NCBI GenBank assembly: GCA_037447605.1
Contig: CM074814.1
Location: 1,977,345 to 2,041,344 of the forward strand
DNA length: 64,000 nt
Reading direction: 5' to 3'
DNA from: Zygnema circumcarinatum
Taxonomy: Eukaryota; Streptophyta; Zygnematophyceae; Zygnematales; Zygnemataceae
The translations under genes were made by a program, and so were the position numbers. The notes under the pieces are model-generated. The model ran no database searches and was not told the DNA's origin. It was given only the letters and a program-made list of their open reading frames with translations. Positions 1 to 11,905 of this stretch are shown here, piece after piece; positions within the stretch are counted from its first letter, which is position 1, and each line of letters opens with the position of its first letter.

Positions 1-10
1 AGTTTTGGGC

Positions 11-3000
11 ATGGCGAGTGGCGGGGTCGGTGCAATGCTCGTGAGCGTGTTTGCTGGAAGGGATTAGGCAGGGACGTCTGGCTTGCATGACCTTTTGTGT
101 TTTATTTCGGGTGTGCAGCACCGACCGTCAAGCGCGTTCAACTCCACGCACTGGACTACGAACACCGGGGCGCCTGTATGGAACAACAACAACTCGCTTA
201 CCGTTGGAGCCCGTGGTATGTTGAGCGAACTACTCGTATCCTCTGAAGCCGTCGAGTCGCCGGGTTTCTGAGAGACCTCTTCCGTTTTCATGTTAAAGTG
301 CATCTCTGAGCCGGCAGCAGATCCATTTTTCTTTTCCTTCACGATTTTGGAGGAACCGCGGTGTTTGATTATTTTATTGGCTATATGATAAGGCAAACCG
401 AGGTTTCTGAACTTCTGTGTTGTAGGACCGGTGCTTCTGGAGGACTACCATTTGCTGGAGAAACTTGCTCAGTTCGACCGCGAGAGGATTCCTGAGGTTT
501 GTCATTGTTTACATGCTTCAATCAGCTGTTTGTTATCCTTGATTGGCGCGTAGGTCGAATTGGTTTTTTGCAGCTTGAGCTCACCGTGGAGTGCCGTAGT
601 GATCATGTTTTTGGGTTTGGCTTGGTTGCAGCGCGTCGTGCATGCGCGAGGAGCTTCTGCAAAGGGGTTTTTTGAGGTGACACATGATGTGTCCCACCTC
701 ACATGCGCAGATTTTCTCCGTGCTCCTGGAGTCCAGACGCCACTCATTGTTCGCTTTTCGACTGTCATTCATGAGCGGGGGTCACCTGAGACGCTCCGTG
801 ACCCTCGTGGCTTTGCTGTGAAGGTCAGCAAAAAGAACCTTTGTTTTGGATTATCTAAGTTTATGCGATACTCGTTCGCCAAAGTGCTTACAGATTTCAG
901 TATGGCCGAGAAAATGTTTCTTCATGCTCCGTATAAACTGTTGAAGGCTCTACTAGAAATTCCTATCCACGCTTTGGGCTCACTTTGTCGGTAGCTTTTC
1001 ACAGTTTTACACGCGGGAAGGAAATTTCGATTTGGTGGGAAACAACATGCCAGTTTTCTTCATCCGTGATGGTATCAAGGTGTGTTCACCTGTCAACACT
1101 GGAGCCTACATCATGTGGTCCTAAATATTAGAGTGAACTTGGAAAAGTGATTGTGGAACGGAGATGCTGTCGTTGGGGTTTTTTTAGGTATGTGTGCTTT
1201 TGGCTTTAATGACATCTTTAAGAACTTTGTAAGTAATTTCTCGCTGTTCTTCTCAATATATATTTACTTATCTGACTTCCCTTTTATTTTCGATTTTGTA
1301 GTTTCCGGATATGATTCACGCTCTCAAGCCAAACCCCAAGACGCACATTCAGGAGGGATGGCGCATTGTCGACTTCTTTTCCAATGTTCCAGAAAGCTGT
1401 CACATGTTCACCTTTCTTTTAGATGACCTGGGTATTCCTTCCGACTATCGCCATATGGAAGGCTTTGGTGTCCACACCTTCAAGGTGAGTCGCCAAAACT
1501 TTTGTTTTTTTTAAAGTGATCCTTGCTGAACAAATTTATGGCTGCGAGGGGTAACCGAATTAACTGTATACAAGCCTGAGTTCTGAATGATTGCTTGTGA
1601 ATCGGTCAGTTGTTTAGTTTGTCTCGTCGATTGCAGGATCAGGAGAGCTGAGTTATTTCGGCTATGACTGGCTCTTGGCTTTTTTGTTACGCATCAAAGA
1701 GGGTGTTCGCTGTATCTTTTTCTGTCAGACTTTCTTGGGTTGTAATAGTACGACGTCATTTTTTTCCCTTTTGCAGTTGATCAACAAGTCTGGGAGGGAG
1801 ACCTATGTCAAGTTCCACTGGAAACCAACTTGTGGTGTCAAATCCCTGCTAGAGGATGAGGCTATTCGAATTGGAGGCGCCAATCATTCCCACGCAACCC
1901 AAGATCTTCAGGAGGCTATCGCCGCTGGTAACTATCCAGAGTGGAAGCTCTTCATACAGACTATGGATCCAGCAGACGAGGACAAGTTTGACTTCGATCC
2001 TCTTGATGATACCAAGACTTGGCCCGAGGACTTGTTTCCCCTGCAGGTATGTTTTTGACTGCGTTCACCTTGCACCATACGTTTTGGTTGTTTTTGTACA
2101 TCCTTCTGCGAACATTTTCTTGGTCTTCATTTACCCCTGAAGTCGTGACGTTGTTCTTTATTTTTTTTCCATCTGAGTTTGGATTGTTAACGTGACTAAT
2201 AGTTAGGGTCTCGTGACAATGGAAATATAGTCTTGGAGAGTTGTAGCAGGTCAGTAGTTTGTGAGTTTCAAGTTTTTCCGTCAGATTCTGAGGTTCTTTC
2301 AGTAAAATTGACCGGTTATGTTGTTGTTGTGCAGCCTGTTGGCCGTATGGTGCTCAACCGCAACATCGACAATTTCTTTGCAGAAAACGAGCAATTGGCA
2401 TTTTGCCCTGGTGTCATTGTTCCGGGCATCTACTACTCTGATGATAAGATGCTGCAAACTCGGATCTTTTCCTACTCAGACACCCAACGTCACAGATTGG
2501 GTCCCAATTACCTCATGCTGCCTGTTAACGCTCCAAAGAATATTCATCACAACAATCACCATGAGGGCTTCATGAACTTCATGCACAGAGATGAGGAGGT
2601 ATCGTCCTTTCCGTAACTGGTTTTGAAGTAGTCGGTATATCCCTTTCATCAAATTGGGATAGCTCAGTTACACGCATTTTTTTCTTTTTGATGAGAGCGA
2701 GATAACTTTCAAAGTAATGCTGTTATAATGTGCTGTCTTGAAGGTGAACTATCATCCCTCACGCTTTGATCCTGCGCGGAACTCTGAGCCCGTCCCAATG
2801 GCAAGGCCTATCCTTTCAGCCAGGCGGGAGAAGGTATGAGCAGAAGTACCTTTTGACAGGTTTGCTGGAAAATTGACTTAGTTTCAACATCATTGCAGTC
2901 GAAGGCATTGAAGTCATGGGTTATTTGTGTATGCGTAGTAAAAGTTCGCCACAGACTGGGAATCATGAAGAAACTTTGTTTGCAGTCGGTGTAGGAAATA

Positions 3001-4035
3001 AAAAATCGGTTGAAACTTTAGAACTTCACAATTGAGGTGACTGATTCGAGGAATTTGATTTCATATGGGGACAAATGTTCTGTGACCCCTAGGTTTCGAA
3101 ACTGCTACGTCAGATCATTTTTTGTGCAGCAATTCAGTTGAACCAGGGATGTCTAATTGCAGGCTGTGATTGGGAAAGAGAATAATTTCCAGCAGGCTGG
3201 CGAACGCTATCGCTCCTTGCCGGCAGACAGGCAAGTTTAAGGACCGTCTTGTCTTGTGGCTTATGCCAGAAGATTTTATTTGTACATATTGTTTGGTCTA
3301 GCTCAGTACGGCGCATCGATTCCATGTTTTGCCTACATCTGAAGGTTCAGTGAAAGCTACAGTCGTGTTACTGTTAATGTTCCGTGAAAAACTTGTCTCT
3401 TTTTAGTCCATTTGAATGGCCAGAAGTGATTCAGTAGATGGGGCTATTGTCTCTTTGTCGTAATTGACCAGTAAGCTAGCTGTGAAATGCGGGAGCCTTC
3501 GTCATGTAGCCTGAAAATTCTGAAGTGATAATGTCTCTGCGAGTGCAGGCAAGAGCGTTTTGTGCAGCGGTTTATCCAGTTCTTGGCGGAGCCACGGGTG
3601 ACACCTGAAATTCGGAGCATCTGGCTCTCATACTGGTCTCAGGTGGGTCCCCGACGGGAGATGTGGGTCATGGGTTCTGTGAAGCACCTGCAAGGCTTGT
3701 TTTGTAGAACAGGATGGGTCCCTACTTCGTCTTTCTGTCTGAGCTTCGGGGTTAGTTATTGTGGTTTCTGTCAATCGGAAACGGTGTGCTCGATGACTGT
3801 GGCGTCACTGCAAGCAGTCCGTTTTGTGTGTTCGGACCAAAGAGTAGGGAGAAAGTGCTCAGTTCGAGGAAACGCCTAAACTTGAACAGGTTCGTTCGGT
3901 CATTTCTGCATTTGGCTTCTGCTGGTCCCTCAGTCCTCACTGACTGAGCGGGTGGCTGGTTGGGATGGTCAACAGTGCGACCGCGGTTTGGGACAGAAGA
4001 TGGCGATGAAGCTCAACATGAAGGCTGCCATGTAA
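11..4035 (+). CDS. CAT: Catalase, peroxisomal, plant type
   Basis: Breaks down hydrogen peroxide to water and oxygen; expected in peroxisomes. Coding exons: 119-215, 426-496, 632-823, 1005-1079, 1302-1484, 1777-2046, 2335-2598, 2744-2833, 3163-3230, 3549-3642, 3976-4035, preceded by a tentative first exon 11-40 ([10 protein letters not shown], donor GTGAGC at 41). This gives about 497 residues; plant catalases have about 492. Visible: catalytic His in [11 protein letters not shown] (about residue 70), distal Asn in LVGNNMP (about 144), haem-ligand Tyr in RIFSYSDTQ (about 353), and the [12 protein letters not shown] block. All junctions keep phase. The intron at 3231 starts with GC, not GT. 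The last exon is only 20 codons and ends in KAAM, without a classical SKL tripeptide. Family identity is certain; the first exon is the weak point and could lie left of the window. Confidence 0.95.
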
Positions 4036-6626
4036 AGTATGAGATAGGGAGCGCACGACTCTGAAAGCGTTTGGGAGTGGAGGCCTGTGATTTCCGAGTC
4101 TAGTGGCGCTGTTTTGAAGAAGAGCGGGGTGTGGAAGAAGAGGGGGGTGTTTTCCGAGGGTGTTGTTCCATGTGCAGTGTGTAGGGAATGTAAAGGTCGT
4201 ACTGGAGGTTGGAGATTGTAAAGACACGGGGAATGAATGTGTGCTAGACACTTGGTGTTTTCAGATGAGATGTAGGCGTGTGCATTGCCGGCTTGGCATA
4301 GCATGGCAGGGGTGGCAGGGGAACTTTTGGTGCTGCCGACACATGCAATCGGACATGCAGTTGTTTGCTGCGACATGTGAGGAAACGAGCTTCTTACACG
4401 TCGGTTTCTGTGGTATTTTGGAATGCCGATAAAAAGTTCCATTGATTAGTGGGCAAATGTGACAAAGTTGGAGGGAACTCGTAAGGCACTGCACAGGTGC
4501 AGCACTCTGAAATGCAGCATGCAAATTGGTCTTTTTGGGCACAGTAAGACCTGCGGAAAGTGGACATGCAGCACGTGTGAAGCTGAGTGTTAGAGAGGAT
4601 GTTTTAATATGCGTTTGAATTGCGAATTTCGGGTCAACGCATGGAGCGATCGACTCTTGCACGATAAATTCACCCCCGGATTGAATGTGTGTAGATCTGC
4701 TATTGGATGGTTGCAAAACAAGTCTACCCTGAAAAAATATTCGAGAGTTTGACTATGGAAAAGGGAAAATTGAAGAATAACAAATTGTGAAGAGAAACTG
4801 AAACAAGGAAAGGAGGACTAACAAACTTGGAAGAACAATTGTGCGACGCTCGTACCTGCCTTGACTTTATGGGTCATGAATAAACTAGATATTTCGGGAA
4901 AGATCACTGTATTTCTAAGTGGATTTCACATGGCACGTAGAAGCATTTTATTTTGTTTGGGAAAGTGATAGGTTTTATTGTTCGGCCATCAAGCTTCTGG
5001 CTCCCCCAGTTGTACACTTGAACAATTGGGGCCCTTCATTGGTTCAACTTTCTTACCTCTACTGGGGGGTGTCAACTTACATGCGTGTTCCTAAGTTTGA
5101 CACCAGTAGTAGTACTCCGCTGGCATCGCGATCCTGCTGCACGGCTTACTTCCGTAATTTTTTTTTTCCTTTGTCGGAGGGAGAAGGGGAAGTGGCATTG
5201 ATCTCATGATGGCGAGGCTTTGTCGTAAGATTTTGTTAAGCCTGACATCCTCTACTATTCGCACATCTCTTTTCTGACCCAAACCCGCACCCTAACCCTC
5301 AACCCACCCTAAAAAAGGCTTGAAAAAAAGGTAGTGGGAGGATTATGTTGATATACGCTTCATAGGATTACAAAACTCTACTGCGCAACTAAGGTGCTTT
5401 GACTGCCATTTTTAACGTCTTCTAACGTCAGTGCGTTTGGTGTTTCTTTTCTTGAATCCTTGTGCCTCCGTCGCATGGTTGCCATGCATTTCTAGGCAAC
5501 AGCGGTGCAGGGTCGCACGCCTGAGTTAACCCAGAGTTATTTGAGGGTTGCCTTTTTTTCTATTTCCACGGTTGATCAGTCGTCGACAGAAGTTGGTGTT
5601 GGACGTACGACTTCATTTTTAACATGTCACAACACGATCAACTAAAACGTTCAACTGGGCGCCCCAAAACGCGCCTCGCTCTTTTGTTCACATTCATTAA
5701 ATAACTAACAAATCCAAATCCGAAATGTTCGAAAAACTATAGCGTCCAGTACGGTATCCCGCTGATCAAGTGTCTTCTCGCTTTCCCCTCTTCCCATCTA
5801 CCACCTGCAGCTACACCTGTCGCTACCTCCCTGCAAATGCAGCTAATGCGTCACTTAGTTATCCTTCCAGTAGCCATTGCAGCAACACACCTCAAGGAAA
5901 GAAAAGACGAAGTTCATTAAGAAAACAGGCGGTTCTTTTTTACTCCAATTGATACAAGGAAAGGTGCACCCGAAACTGGATTGGAGGGGCTGCCAACTAC
6001 TGAACAATTAAATCATAATATAGCTAAACCTGGTGTGTCAGACCTAAGGCAATTTGTGAGGGGGAAGATTTCTCCATACCACATCCTCGTCACTCTTCTC
6101 TCCTATACTTGTCACCGCAGACGAAATGAATGCCAACTCAAGGCCCTGATGCGTTGAGAGAACACTTCTCTCCCTTCATAAATCTTCCAGGAAAAACAGA
6201 GATTTCAGCCATTGAGGAGAAAGAGATCCACCTCATAATTTAAGTCGGACGACATCGCTGTGATTGCAGTGGGCTCAATGAAAGATTCGATTCCAACTTG
6301 AGGTCGCGTCCAAAGCACCTCCAAACGCCTTTTCTTCTCAGTACTGTGACCTAGCAGGGCAATCAGGACAGGAAGCCGCTGGACCTTGGCAGATGCTGCT
6401 GGGGAGATAGCTTGTACTCAGGAAAATATGACTTTCTTGCCCACTTTTCACAGCCGATGTCTCCATGGAAAAGTAATGAACCAATAGCAGAAGAAGCAGG
6501 CGGGGAGCCCCATGATGTCCATAAGATGGAAAACAAATAGGTGGTGGGCTCACTCCCTGATTCTGTATGCTGCAGCGGAGGCTCTTCCAACATCATCCGA
6601 TTTTTTCCTTTTGATCCTTCTCGGCC
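4036..6626. other. Convergent intergenic region, catalase / GT43-A
   Basis: Non-coding stretch between the 3' ends of two convergent genes; it should contain both 3' untranslated regions. No open frame here resembles a known protein. It holds a partial copy of a dispersed short repeat at 5190-5219 and a few telomere-like CCCTAA-type heptamers near 5287-5310 that are too few to be a telomeric tract. Confidence 0.6.
5190..5219 (-). repeat. Partial copy of dispersed hairpin repeat
   Basis: About 30 bases read, on the minus strand, as the same motif found at 14419-14457 and twice in inverted orientation at 53114-53222 (core GCCTCGCCATC...GATCAATGCCA). It is truncated relative to those copies. 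Confidence 0.55.
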
Positions 6627-9600
6627 TCAATTCTTGCTTTTCTTAGACTTCTTCGATTCAGCCTCATCTGGATGATCTATTTTTGGAATGACCTTATATC
6701 CAAAGGGAATGGGCTCCTTGTAATGCCGGATCTTTTGCCGGATGCCTTTGGTATTTAAATATCTGGATATACCTTTGGTTGGCTCTGGATCAGGAACAAG
6801 ATTTTGAGGCTGCGGAATTCGCCAATCTTTGGGGTAAGGCTCGTTGGGTGTGCTTTCAAACTTCACATGCCAAATGTACACATCCTGGCAGCTATCTGCA
6901 AGAGGGTCCAACTCCTCAGGGCCAGAAACAAGCCGATCCAAAAATAAGGTTTCTATCCATCTGCAGAATAAACAGCCCCATCAGTCAATATTGATTCATC
7001 ATCAGTCTTTGCTAGAGAAGCTCTTTACTTCCTGCTTCCTTTTTTCCCCTTATACATCTCGATTCAGCTGTCATTCTAGGTCCTAACAAGCACTAGACAC
7101 TGGCACCCTGTAAGCACAAGGAGAGTACTTGTTTAATTGGGTTATCAGCTTCCAAGCCATGCATGCATCCTTGCTAACTTCTATCACTCACGCTGGTCTT
7201 GATCTGAATCGAACTGGATGCTGTGGTTTCCCTGTCACATTGTCCGTTGGAGTCCACAACAGTTCGGATCTGCAACATAAAACCACCGCAAGCACCACCG
7301 AATGCTAGCTCATCCACGTTATACTACTGTCTAGTTGTAAAGCCTGATCAACAGCTTAAAGAGGGGCATTGGCCTCTCTCAGAAACATGAGTGCACTGCA
7401 AACATTCACCAAGCAAGCAAATCTCTTCAAGTCCCAACATCATAGTTCCAAATGTTCAACATCCAACTGAAGCACTAAACTCCATGTGCACTCCAAGTGG
7501 TAAAATCCCCACGCACACGTAGTACAGATTGTAACTCTAGGCAAAATCCATAAGAATTACTCATCCCCTTTGTATGCATGGACGGACATTGGTTGATTAT
7601 GCTTATTGTGACGAAGCACTTGAAGATGTCTATTTCTCGTGCTATCATGGCTCTAATAGCTTAACTGCTCATGCCTGGGTAAGCTCTCCAATTGTTCCAT
7701 GAACCTCCAGGAACTTAGCTTAAATCTACTTTAAAATTTCTCCCTTCTTTGTTCCAACATACATTCCACCTCAGAAGGAGAGAGGATTAATCTGACCTTC
7801 AAACCCCCACCAAAGAGCTGAATGATGCTTACTTGAAGGCGAATCCGGCCATATCAAGATGATACTTGCGCCCCTTGCCTGGCTCTGCTTTCAGGGACCA
7901 TTCAAATGTCTCCCACCCAGTCACCTTAGGGGTTCCTGTCTCATCCGGCTCCACCAATGCTCTCTCAACTGCAGGACTGGCCTGCCTCCATGGAACTGTT
8001 GCAGTGTATTCTTTTGACCATAGTAGCCCAACAGGCACAACCCCCACTTTCCTTTTCATTTTACGGAACTCCTCAAAGAGCTGCATCAAGCCAAGCAAAG
8101 CAATACCGAGAGTACGTGCCAAGCGGCACATAAGCTGTAGAAAGAACTCCGGAAAAATCGTCACTCTGGCGAATAAATGAAATGCGAATGTGAATGGAGG
8201 CTGCCCATATGAATGTCCTGAAAGCCACGCTAAGAAAAGCTTTGGAAAATGTTGAATAAGTAGACTGAGGAAAGGGAGAGTCTTGTATGGGGAGAGCTAA
8301 GTACCATTGGCGTATATACATTATCGTCGTCCATAAAGTACATAATCCCACTAATGCGTTTCTTCTCAACGTATTCAAGAGCAGCATTGCGCTGACCCAC
8401 GCCTCGGGTATATCGGGGGTTATCTGGCTGAGCATATCCCCCACATGCACAAGTTTCTCAGGTCAACCAGCTCGTACCTGACCTGATTAACCTGAAGAGC
8501 ACAATCAGAGAAAACTGACACACTCGTCCGACGACTAGGTGCTCAGAATCTGGGAAAAGGAGACTTTGCGAAGAAACCGAATGTGAACGCATGTCTGTCT
8601 TCCCAGTGGTTTCGAGAGAAGGGATTTACCGCTTTGCCGGAGCTAATGTGAATATAATTTACAGATGCGCATCTCTTTGCAATGCCAGTCACAATGCAGC
8701 GTCCAGCAGTCTTTTCCAATAACAGGGCGGTTTCTTCAGTCTGCAACATACACAGCAACCATTTGCAGAGACAAACGAAAGAAAAATAGATGAGAAGACA
8801 AGACTAAGGCATTATCTCTTATTCATTAAGAAACCAAATAGGAAAGAACGATAAGGCAAGGAGCTGGGAAGGACATTGTTCAGCTGAGATTAATGGTAAT
8901 AGTTCAAAAGGCTGAAGGATGAAAACAACTCAAGAAAACGAGACATAAAAGTACGAGGAATAACACACTTAAGGACCGACGGAGGCTCTAGAAGGCTGTA
9001 TTAACTTGATAAAGCATTGAACTGCTCAAGCTATTTAAATTCTTCCTTCAGAGAGAAGCGCAAAAAGAAAGTAGTCTCTCCAAACTGAAGAAAAGGATAA
9101 GACTCTATCGACTCTCATTAAATCGTGTACGCTCCAGTTGCAGAGGGAACATAGAACTGCAGGAGTACTCGCAAATTCACACTAAACAATCGTCACTTGT
9201 GAAGCATAACTCTCACCGTCTGATATGAAAATGAGGAGACTGATAGAGAGGAATGCCAGAAGACCACATAAGGGTTAGGCGTGACGAAGTTACCCCTATA
9301 ATCACTCATTTTGAGCTTCTTAAACATACAGATCTGTTACAATGCTCTTAAAGTGAAGATACTGGAATTGCTTGTATAACACTTTCTGCAAGGTGTTACG
9401 TGCTGCCAGCCGGTTTTCTCTCGCTCTGTCACTCTCAATGAATCCAGACTGTCTACTCAAGAACTTGACTTGAAAGAGTCAAGAGTCGCAGAGCCTGCGA
9501 GATCGCAGGAACGGGAAAAGCAGGCTCGGTGTCCCAACGCACCTTATCGAGAGATTCAACCACAATCCAAAGTATTGGAGGCGGCACGAGGCGCAGCACG

Positions 9601-9977
9601 TTCACCACCTTGCTAATGTGAAGATACTGCGCAGCGCGATTGTGCGTGGGAGTCACTGCGATAATGAGAGGGAGAGAATCCTCCTCCGTAGAAGCAGACA
9701 GAGAATCAGAAACAAGGGCCTCTGAACCTGAGATATTCTGCACTATCAAGGACTCTGAAGCGCCTAGAAGCCGAAATCTGTCTGGCGCACGGCCTCCTTC
9801 AGGTTCCATGTGCGCAATGACAGGGCAGGGGCAGTAGGCCGGGTGCATGAAGAACACGAGGGCGATCGCAACTCCTGCGAGGCCGAGGAATAGCATCAAG
9901 ACCTGGCTCGCAGCCGCCACAGCCACCTTGCGCCCACGCAGGACGGACAGCTGCCGCCGCTCATCTGTCGCAGCCAT
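6627..9977 (-). CDS. GT43 family glycosyltransferase A (IRX9/IRX14-like)
   Basis: Type II Golgi membrane glycosyltransferase of family GT43; in plants this family acts in xylan backbone synthesis, in animals in glucuronyl transfer. Exons, 5' to 3' on the minus strand: 9977-9543, 8740-8630, 8427-8305, 8080-7833, 7269-7192, 6960-6627; 442 residues, all phases consistent. Features: N-terminal membrane anchor at about 18-44, start of the catalytic domain at IIAVTPTHNRAAQ, the PPPILWIVVE block, the metal/UDP-sugar DxD motif in YFMDDDNVY (Asp 215-217), VGVVPVGLLW, and GWETFEW. The C-terminus is lysine/serine-rich (SKKSKKSKN). The start at 9977 was chosen because it leads directly into a basic stretch and the anchor; an upstream in-frame Met lies in the purine-rich leader. 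The donor substrate cannot be told from sequence; xylan synthesis is inferred. A paralogue with the same exon map lies at 29755-33393. Confidence 0.9.
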
Positions 9978-9984
9978 AGCGGAC

Positions 9985-10045
9985 GCCCTCCCACCTCTCC
10001 CGCTCTCCCTTCCTCCTCCCTTTCTCCCTCCCTCCCTCCCCCAGC
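9985..10045. repeat. Homopyrimidine tract upstream of GT43-A
   Basis: About 60 bases of nearly pure C/T on the plus strand (purine on the GT43-A coding strand), immediately upstream of its start codon, probably in the 5' leader. Similar tracts occur upstream of almost every gene here. Confidence 0.7.
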
Positions 10046-10187
10046 AGAGCGGCACGTAGGGCAAGGCTCCCAAGTTCCAAACCCTCAAGATTCCGGCTGC
10101 CCTGGAGGCCGGGCAGCTCCTGGAAAGGATTTTCTGACCTGCCCCCCGGCAGCCGAGCAGCCTCCAGGGACGCTTTCGGCGCTCGCC

Positions 10188-10245
10188 GTACGGTCTCTGT
10201 ACGGCTAATGTACGGCTCGCAGTCGGTCAACCCCTGACTGTACGG
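10188..10245. promoter_or_regulatory. GTACGG cluster, GT43-A promoter
   Basis: Four GTACGG copies begin at 10188, 10199, 10210 and 10240, 211-263 bp upstream of the GT43-A start codon. The first three are spaced exactly 11 bp apart, so they face the same side of the helix. The GTAC core is the known recognition core of SBP-box transcription factors; that assignment here is inference. Confidence 0.45.
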
Positions 10246-10576
10246 CGCCGGCGTCGGCGCGAACGCCGGACAGGCAAGCCGTTCGGACGGCCGGCGTGGC
10301 CACGTGGCGTGTGCTGATAGGCAGACCGTCCAGGCTGTGCCGAAGTCAACGGCGGACTGGTCTCGTGCGGCGGTGCGTGAAAGTGACGGGGCGGCGCACT
10401 GCCACGTAGACAGCGAGGTTGGGGAAAGCCACTAACAGAGCGCCACGTAATTCGACCTCCCTGACGGTACGTACGAAATTCGCCAAAATGCTGTTCTGTT
10501 CTGTTCTGGTTTGTACCGTTCGCTGGATTCGGCGACCGATTTCAAGGCAGGCAGCGGCCGGATGCTGCTGCATGCT

Positions 10577-10617
10577 CCAGCATGGATGGATGGATGGATG
10601 GCCATGGATGGCCATGG
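10577..10617. repeat. ATGG microsatellite
   Basis: A run of GATG/ATGG units followed by two GGCCATGG-type steps; simple sequence in non-coding DNA. It generates short spurious open frames on both strands. Confidence 0.75.
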
Positions 10618-10804
10618 GGAGATAATTGAGGCGCAGGTCGTCTGAATGGTGTCGGGTTCGAAGACAGTATGCACATGTCAGTTATAAAATAGCTTTAGCC
10701 GTATGCAATCTCCCCCCTCCCCCCGGGAATACTAGTTTCAAGTTCGCTTTCAGAATAGGTTTCCAGGGAAATTTGTTTCAAGATTGCACAGATCGGACCA
10801 TTAG

Positions 10805-11375
10805 ACAAACCAGTCGACTGGTTGGCAACCAGTGGTTGCGGACCGAAACAACCATTCGACTGGTTTGGAACCAGTGGATGCCACTGGTTGGCAACCATTC
10901 GACGGGTTTGGAACCAGTGGATGCCACTGGTTGGCAACCATTCGACTGGTTGCCAACCAGTGCCGCCGGATCGAAACAACCATTCGACTGGTTGCCAACC
11001 AGTGGCATCCACTGGTTCCAAACCATTCGACTGGTTGCCAACCAGTGGTTGCGGACCGAAACAACCATTCGACTGGTTGCCAACCAGTGGTTGCGGACCG
11101 AAACAACCATTCGACTGGTTGCCAACCAGTGGCATCCACTGGTTCCAAACCAGTCGACTGGTTGCCAACCAGTGGCATCCACTGGTTCTAAACCAGTCGA
11201 CTGGTTGCCAACCAGTGGCATCCACTGGTTCCAAACCAGTCGACTGGTTGCCAGTTGGAAACCAGTCGACTGGTTGCGAACCAGTGGCGGAGGACTGAAA
11301 CAACCATTCGACTGGTTCGGAACCAGTGATCCAATGGTTGGCAACCATTGGATCACTGGTTCGACGACGCGACCT
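10805..11375. repeat. Palindrome-rich satellite array (ACTGGTTG/CAACCAGT units)
   Basis: About 570 bp built from repeated ACTGGTTGCCAACCAGT-like near-palindromes joined by short linkers (CATTCGACTGG, GGCATCC, TTGCGGACCGAAAC). Left of about 10957 the units read in one orientation, right of it mostly in the reverse complement, so the block is itself a loose inverted repeat. Because the units are nearly self-complementary and have no stops, several long frames are open on both strands; none looks like a protein. A smaller related fragment lies at 11705-11905. Confidence 0.9.
11320..11362. repeat. Perfect 43-bp palindrome
   Basis: Two perfect 21-base inverted arms (11320-11340 and 11342-11362) separated by one base, core CCAATGGTTGGCAACCATTGG, at the right edge of the satellite array. 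It can form a cruciform or hairpin. Confidence 0.9.
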
Positions 11376-11383
11376 ATAGCCAC

Positions 11384-11397
11384 TCGCCACGTGGCGA
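11384..11397. promoter_or_regulatory. Perfect G-box palindrome TCGCCACGTGGCGA
   Basis: A 14-bp perfect palindrome centred on CACGTG, the G-box/E-box core bound by plant bZIP and bHLH factors. No gene starts nearby, so a regulatory role is unproven. The same half-site recurs as an opened inverted pair upstream of SufB. Confidence 0.4.
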
Positions 11398-11421
11398 ATG
11401 GCTAGTTCTGCGTGTTCCCAC

Positions 11422-11582
11422 TAGGGGGTGTCAGACTTAACAAAATCTTACGAAAAGCGTTACGAAAAAAAAGGTTACGAAAGTACTCCGCCGCAGGAGG
11501 ATCGCGATTATACTGGAGTACTCGTTCTGATGTCAAACTTACGAACACGCGTACTGAAATTTTTTAAGTCTGACACCCCCTA
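11422..11582. mobile_element. MITE-like element with 19-bp perfect terminal inverted repeats
   Basis: A 161-bp segment bounded by perfect inverted repeats (11422-11440 and 11564-11582), each reading inward TAGGGGGTGTCAGACTTAA. The outermost TA could be a target-site duplication, which would fit a Tc1/mariner (Stowaway-like) MITE; a 3-bp CTA duplication is the alternative. There is no coding capacity. It sits between the main satellite and its downstream fragment. Confidence 0.75.
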
Positions 11583-11704
11583 CTAGACTAAGACTGTCGG
11601 TCGGTCCACATCCGGACCGAATCTCCTAAGGACCTTTGACAACGGCTAAGGACCGTACGGTGTACAGTTCAAGGCTATACTGTACCCCTATTGTACACAT
11701 CATT

Positions 11705-11905
11705 TTGGTGGGTTGCCAACCGTTGACAACTAGTGATTTAATGGTTGCCAACCATTTGATTTAATGGATATAAGCATTCGACTGGTTGCCAACCAGTGCC
11801 GCCGGATCGAAACAACCATTCGACTGGTTGCCAACCAGTAGACGTCCAACCATTGCCATCCAATGGTTGTCCAATGGTTGCCGATCCAATGGTCCGACCT
11901 GTGCA
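11705..11905. repeat. Satellite array fragment
   Basis: Degenerate continuation of the ACTGGTTG/CAACCAGT satellite, including two near-identical 'CATTCGACTGGTTGCC' units at about 11775-11840 and several CCAATGGTTG half-palindromes after that. Confidence 0.75.

Noticed and set aside
3643-3879. Read-through C-terminus of catalase after YWSQ
   Set aside because: A normal donor (CAG-GTGGGT) follows, and the exon at 3976 supplies the expected LGQK-type ending.
5283-5310. Telomere-like repeats
   Set aside because: Only a few imperfect CCCTAA-like heptamers; no sustained array.
10626-11405. Long open frames (up to 259 codons) on both strands
   Set aside because: They are by-products of the stop-free near-palindromic satellite; the same peptide blocks appear in several frames of both strands.
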